Below, piece by piece: positions 59,493 through 64,000 of a DNA stretch of 64,000 bases. The notes below the pieces were generated by a model, which was not told the origin of the DNA, searched no databases, and saw only the letters and a list, made by a program, of their open reading frames with translations. Source of the DNA: Lytechinus variegatus. Lineage: Eukaryota > Echinodermata > Echinoidea > Temnopleuroida > Toxopneustidae. The stretch lies in the NCBI RefSeq assembly GCF_018143015.1, contig NC_054741.1:37538510-37602509 (forward strand), read 5' to 3'. Each line of letters opens with the position of its first letter. Within the stretch, counting starts at the first letter, position 1. The position numbers and the translations under genes are program-made.

Positions 59493-60263
59493 TCTACTGA
59501 CTGCTAATTGAACTCACACCTAACCATTCCTAGAGTGGCTGTTACACCTGAACAGATTAGCCAGCGTATGCTGACAAATGTATGGTAAGCCTTTTTTTCT
59601 TTCACTTAATACACTATATCTTCAAGAAAATATCTAGAAATATATTCTCATGACGAGTAATTCCCATATTTTCATAACACAATATGAATTCTCATTATGA
59701 AGAATTTTTATTTTTATTTTGTGATATCAAGAAATGAATTCTAGTAATCAAGAGATGGGATTGAATGTAAAATGACTTGCCACATGCTATCGTACTCTGG
59801 CTAAATCAACTAGTAGCAATAAATACTGATGGTGGTGGTGGTAGTAGGACTCAAAATCTTCAGACCACTTTTTCAATATCTACATCATTCTGACATATAG
59901 GAGTAAAACCAAACTATCAGAGAGATGTGCTTAACTTTGGCACAAACAACGTTGAGTTCAACCTTTATTGCACACAACAGTCAATCGAGGGTGTCCTGTA
60001 TTTCAAATTTCAAAAACTTTCCACCCTTAGAAGACGTCTACCAGTATTTTGATTAATTAGTACAATTTGGAAATGTGCAATTCCTCTACTTTGTTCAAAG
60101 AAGTCTTCTCTACATTTTTTTCTCCCACATCAGAGAGTAACCAATCTCTATATGAAACAAACACGGCAAAGCACACTCTCCTAATACTGGTTCCCCCCTA
60201 TGCAGTGTGTTTGGTGACATCAAACGTATAAAACTGTTATACAGGGGATATATGTATTCTTGA

Positions 60264-62891
60264 TCATGATATATGTTCTGCCGGTGCAGAAACTTTTGCC
60301 AGCTTGATAGGTGGTCTAGCACCATAGTAAACGACTTGTGTCAGGATAGCTATATCAATAGACACTTGCAGTATACCGCATATCCAGAACTGGATGGGGG
60401 CGCTGTTCACAAAGAAATATCCCGTCTTGAAGAGATCGCCAGATAACCAGAACATCACCATCTTGACACTGCATGTGGAGACAAAACATAAAGAGAAAAT
60501 GACATCATAAATGGTTTGAATAACATTGATGACAATAGACAAAAGGCAATCAGAAGTAAAATTATTTTATTTGATGTTTGGCATAACGTTAGGAATAATA
60601 AGTCATATGTTTGCTTTGCGACAAGCCCTTTCATCCAAATAAAGTCAATATCGGCTTCAAGTCACAGCCGATGATGACATCATTAAGATTTGGAATTGAA
60701 TTTGCTTGTTACTCCCAAATGGAGGCTCGAAATAAGTGAATTTCGATTTCAGTAGTCCTACTAGCTTCTGAACTCTTATCACAAAGATTTTATTGGTTGA
60801 AATGTTCATATTAAATGTTATTACAATTTCTTTAAAATGCGATCCTTATCGATGGGTGGCACACTGACCTCATTCCCTGCGTAGACTTGTTTCTAAAATT
60901 ATGGTAGAATTGCGGTGATCCTAACATTGCTTCAGTGAATACAGCCAGGAAACCTATCGTCTCTACATAAACGCTGAAGGAAGACAGGAAGTACGTCACG
61001 ACACCCCCTGCTATACAGAATATCGCCATGAAGAGGACATAGTCGACAAACCGAGTCCACTTCCAGAAGTAACGCCAATCAAGATCTGCAGAATACAAGA
61101 TAAAATCATATTATATATACCGGATACAAATATTGCAACTATGGAAAAAAAAACATTTAAAGTCACTGCTGAAACAGCACAGTATCTTTATTTCAAGCAA
61201 TTAGTATTAATCAATGCATACTCTAGTCCTACTACTCTATCTCTCTACATTGCTGTATAACCTGCGACTAACAGCAGACACTGAGCATTTTCTATTAAAT
61301 TCGATATATTTTTGTAAGATGTGCAATTGTGCATCTTCATGTACAACACACACATGCGTAACTACCAAGGCAGCAACAATGTCCGATCCTTATATGAATC
61401 AATCATGTTTCAAATGAATCTTTTTCAACAGAACAAAAAAAAAATTTGAAAATTCAGCTGAAAAGCTTCCAGTCTGGAAAAGAATACCAACCATATTCTC
61501 TCATCCATTTTATGTGATAAGAGAACTTAATGCTCTACGTAAACAACTACTAAATATCTACATGTAAACAACAGTAATTTTAGAATTTAAATCATTCCAA
61601 AGAACTCCTTTGGAAACTAGTGAAAACTGTTTTGATCCTTTTTCTCATGCTGCTCATGTATAGAGTACCAAATGTGATGTTATTACAAAACAGACTTTGC
61701 ATTTCATTGTTTTTTATAACACGTCTGAAAAAGAGCATGATGGAAAACACCCACAACCAAAATTTGGAAAGAATCCGCCGGTTTGACCATGCCCAAGTTT
61801 TTGACCACAAGTGTAACTAATTAGTCCCACTGTATCATTGGCCTGTTTTCATTACTAAAGGACAAGTCCACCCCAACAAAAATTTGTTTTGAATAAAAAG
61901 AGAAAATCCAACAAGCATAACACTGAAAATTTCATCAAAATCGGATGTAAAATAAGAAAGTTATATTTTGTAATCTTGCTTGATTTAAAAAAATTGTTAT
62001 GTGCACACCCTGAGGCCTGCTGCAGAAAGAGTTGCGTTTAAACCCAAGTCAAAATAACAAGCGCAAGTTCCGAATGCGGGTGCTTCATTGGTTGAAAATC
62101 AAGTTGCGCAAGATTTTTGAGTTGCGTTTGATCACAACTCTTTCTGCAACGGGCCCCTGGGCTGTATGTAAATGAAGGAACTGATGACGTCACGAACTCA
62201 ATATATCTTTTGTATTTTACTAAATGAAATAAAACTCATTTTCCCCTCATTGCCATGTAAAAGATAGTTTTGTTCCTTTCTAAACATGCAAATGAGAGAG
62301 TCGATGATGCCGCTCACTCGCTATTTCTTTTGTTTTTTTATTGTAACAATATTAAATATTTCAATTTCTACAAGTTTGATATGATAGTAGCCATCATTTC
62401 TATTGAAATATTTTATGGTTCAATAGAAATGATGGCTACTATCAAACTTGTAGAAAATGAAATATTTAAAATTCATACAATAAAAAAACAAAAGAAATAG
62501 CGAGTGAGCGGCATCATTGACTCTCTCATTTGCATGTTACTGACTCATATTTTGTGAAAAATAAGCGAAACTTTAAAATGTCATAACTTTATTATTTTAC
62601 ATCCGATTTTGATAATTTTTCAGCGTTTAGCTTGTTGGATTTATCTCTATTTATTCAAATCAACATTTTTCTGGGGTGGACTTGACCTTTAAATAATTAG
62701 ATCACTGCTAGAGGTTTGAATACACCATCCTACCATGATCATACCGAATAGGGTTCTCCTCTCGACCCGTTGGGCCAACTCTTTATCCTTGCTAGTAGAG
62801 TGTGTTCCCACGCCGCTGGAATGACGTACCCGCCCTTCCCCATGTGTCATACAGGTAGGATGTAGATCTGAACATGGCTTAGTATCTACGG
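60264..62891 (-). CDS. SLC66A2: Solute carrier 66 member 2 (PQ-loop protein), last three coding exons
   Basis: Minus-strand exons are 62891(or 62885)-62755, 61085-60869 and 60468-60264, with the stop at 60266-60264. They match human PQLC1/SLC66A2 closely: LDWRYFWKWTRFVDYVLF, VETIGFLAVFTEAMLGSPQF, NKSTQGMSVKMVMFWLSGD, FKTGYFFVNSAPIQFWICG and VSIDIAILTQ. SLC66 proteins are seven-helix PQ-loop membrane proteins; this member is tied to endosomal/trans-Golgi phospholipid scrambling through ATP9A and MON2-type partners in the literature as I recall it. The second PQ motif appears as SPQFY. The most upstream exon encodes a hydrophilic linker (PCSDLHPTC to RVERRTLF) less conserved in sequence; two AG acceptors 6 bp apart are both in frame. 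The N-terminal half lies beyond the right edge. Confidence 0.92.
62013..62156. mobile_element. Foldback MITE, 'GGGCC-GTTGCAGAAAGAGTTGC' family, copy 2 (nested)
   Basis: The left end AGGCCTGCTGCAGAAAGAGT is mirrored by AACTCTTTCTGCAACGGGCCC; CTG flanks both sides. It lies within the left arm of the 61856-62692 element and so is younger. It reads as the inverse of copy 1 (44569-44716). Confidence 0.82.
62285..62536. repeat. Near-perfect 252-bp hairpin
   Basis: The left arm starts CATGCAAATGAGAGAGTCGA and the right arm ends at its complement TGACTCTCTCATTTGCATG. Arms of about 123 bp match at roughly 95% by eye, with only a few bases at the turn around 62408-62413. Transcribed with SLC66A2 it would fold into a long RNA stem. 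Confidence 0.92.
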
Positions 62892-64000
62892 CTACAGTAT
62901 GTTTTCACAATGCATTCAGCCAATAAATATATTTGCACATTTTTTTCAGTATTTACGAGCAGGATGTACATGTAGGTGGGCCATGGGATAAATACAATGG
63001 TTTCAGGATGGGTATGAAATTAATCAAATTAATTATTGATAACATACACATGTAGTCCAAAGAATTGAATGAGCAGAAAGACATTATCAGGAAAAATAAA
63101 AATGAACAACATAATAGTTAAAGAAATACAGGTGTTTGTAAAAGGAGAAAATGGGTGATTTCAGAAAATTAATTGAAAATTAGTTTTGAAATAAAAATAT
63201 GTGTTGGAAGAAAACATAGAGGGTAGTATTGGTGTGAAAATGAGAAGTAAAACATGGCAGAAAGCGATATGCATGCGTGAAATGGATTGATTATAGATAG
63301 GTAGGGAGAGAATATAAAAGAGAGATAAAAAGTGTAAGGTAAATGGTGTTAATGTTCAGAAAATGTTCAGAGAACTTCAGGACATTTAAAAGATTTGGAA
63401 CTTTGTGACCTTTGTTATCTGACCCACTGACCTTTGAAATCTTGTTCCCTATAAAATCTAATAAGTTGATAATTGTACATGTACACCTACAAAGTACTCC
63501 CACAATATAAACAGAAGAAAATCTTTCACTTTTGTAGTTAAACGTCGAGGTTTTAAAACAAAATAGGAAAACATCAAAATAAATAAAAATAATTTGATGT
63601 GCATCCATACACCACATTGTTGACAGACAAAGCACTGAAGAAATTGATGCAAAAGTTTGAAATTATTTCAAGGGTTTTGTTGCAGTCTAAAGTAGTTTAT
63701 TTTCCTATCTAATCATTTAATCTCTTTGTTTTCTTCATATATTTGGCTTATACATGTATATCAACCAATATGTCTTTAATCATGTCGGTTCGTAGAGTAC
63801 ATACTGCAGGGTTGAACAACTGCAGGCGGATTTGGCCTGAAGTCACACCCAATAACATTGAGTATCATATGTTTACAGGCCATATCAAAGATTCATTAAA
63901 TTATGTCATGATTTGTTCAGCTGTTATCAATGAAAAGATTACAACCCAACTTGACCTCACATGTTCTCCATCACTATCAACAGTCTCTCCTGAACAAAGT
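62892..64000. other. SLC66A2 upstream intron, no recognisable content
   Basis: No further exon similar to the SLC66A2 N-terminal PQ-loop (residues around GGVVPYVPQY in human) was found on the minus strand. The sequence is AT-rich and unremarkable; open frames at 63291-63652 have no domain-like features. Confidence 0.55.

Larger units (their letters stand above)
50706..60263. other. Convergent ZDHHC-SLC66A2 intergenic region and 3'UTRs
   Basis: About 9.6 kb between two tail-to-tail stop codons. It includes both 3'UTRs (poly(A) sites not resolved), the tandem-duplicated foldback (52366-53200), a TIR element (53734-54105), foldbacks (55663-55934, 55985-56136, 57101-57215, 59184-59492) and a mariner-type MITE (58465-58978). 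54110-55600 and 56140-57050 show only AT-rich sequence. No protein-like exon seen. Confidence 0.6.
61856..62692. mobile_element. 'AAGTCCACC' foldback with nested MITE (SLC66A2 intron)
   Basis: The left end TAAAGGACAAGTCCACCCC is mirrored by GGGGTGGACTTGACCTTTAAA. The left arm is interrupted by the 62013-62156 MITE; its right half includes the 252-bp hairpin 62285-62536. It fills most of the intron between the exons at 61085 and 62755. Confidence 0.85.

Noticed and set aside
1-64000. LTR retroelements, Polintons or other virus-like fossils
   Set aside because: I found no reverse transcriptase, integrase, capsid or polymerase-like reading frames and no long direct terminal repeats in the window.

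Overview
The window looks like animal nuclear DNA, most likely from an echinoderm and probably a sea urchin. It is AT-rich, has single-copy genes split into many short exons by large introns, and is densely seeded with short foldback (inverted-repeat) elements, poly-G/poly-C runs and tRNA-derived SINEs of kinds I associate with sea urchin genomes. The species-level guess is inference. I saw no bacterial genes, no CRISPR array, no rRNA and no LTR or virus-like element.

Five protein genes could be read by joining exons at splice signals and comparing them with remembered human orthologues. From left to right they are: (1) the first coding exon of importin-4 (IPO4), minus strand, 160-225; (2) HEATR3, plus strand, 611-23448, 17 coding exons, 668 residues, apparently complete; (3) 6-phosphogluconolactonase (PGLS), minus strand, 29216-34011, 4 exons, 245 residues, complete; (4) a DHHC palmitoyltransferase of the ZDHHC1/ZDHHC11 type, plus strand, 37252-50705, 10 coding exons, about 757 residues; (5) the 3' half of SLC66A2 (PQLC1), minus strand, 60264-62891, whose 5' exons run off the right edge. 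Orientations strictly alternate. IPO4/HEATR3 and PGLS/ZDHHC are head-to-head; HEATR3/PGLS and ZDHHC/SLC66A2 are tail-to-tail. The IPO4/HEATR3 pair shares only 385 bp between start codons, and both products work in nuclear import, including that of ribosomal proteins.

Two introns have unusual splice signals: a GC-AG intron in HEATR3 (14361-15170) and a probable minor-spliceosome (U12-type) intron in the ZDHHC gene (37519-39332).

Most of the rest is transposon-derived. Recognisable pieces are two full copies of a ~500-bp hAT-type MITE with exact 8-bp target duplications, two piggyBac-like elements bounded by TTAA, a mariner-type MITE bounded by TA, three tRNA-derived SINEs or SINE heads, a 174-bp tandem satellite in a HEATR3 intron, and more than 20 foldback elements. 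Many of the foldbacks, though unrelated internally, share a terminal motif close to GGGCC-N-TT-N-CA-N-AAAG. The most surprising structural signals are this shared terminus, a near-perfect 252-bp hairpin in an SLC66A2 intron, a ~320-bp hairpin with a hammerhead-like core in a ZDHHC intron, and a CpG-rich 1.4-kb block flanked by TGACGTCA palindromes in HEATR3 intron 13.
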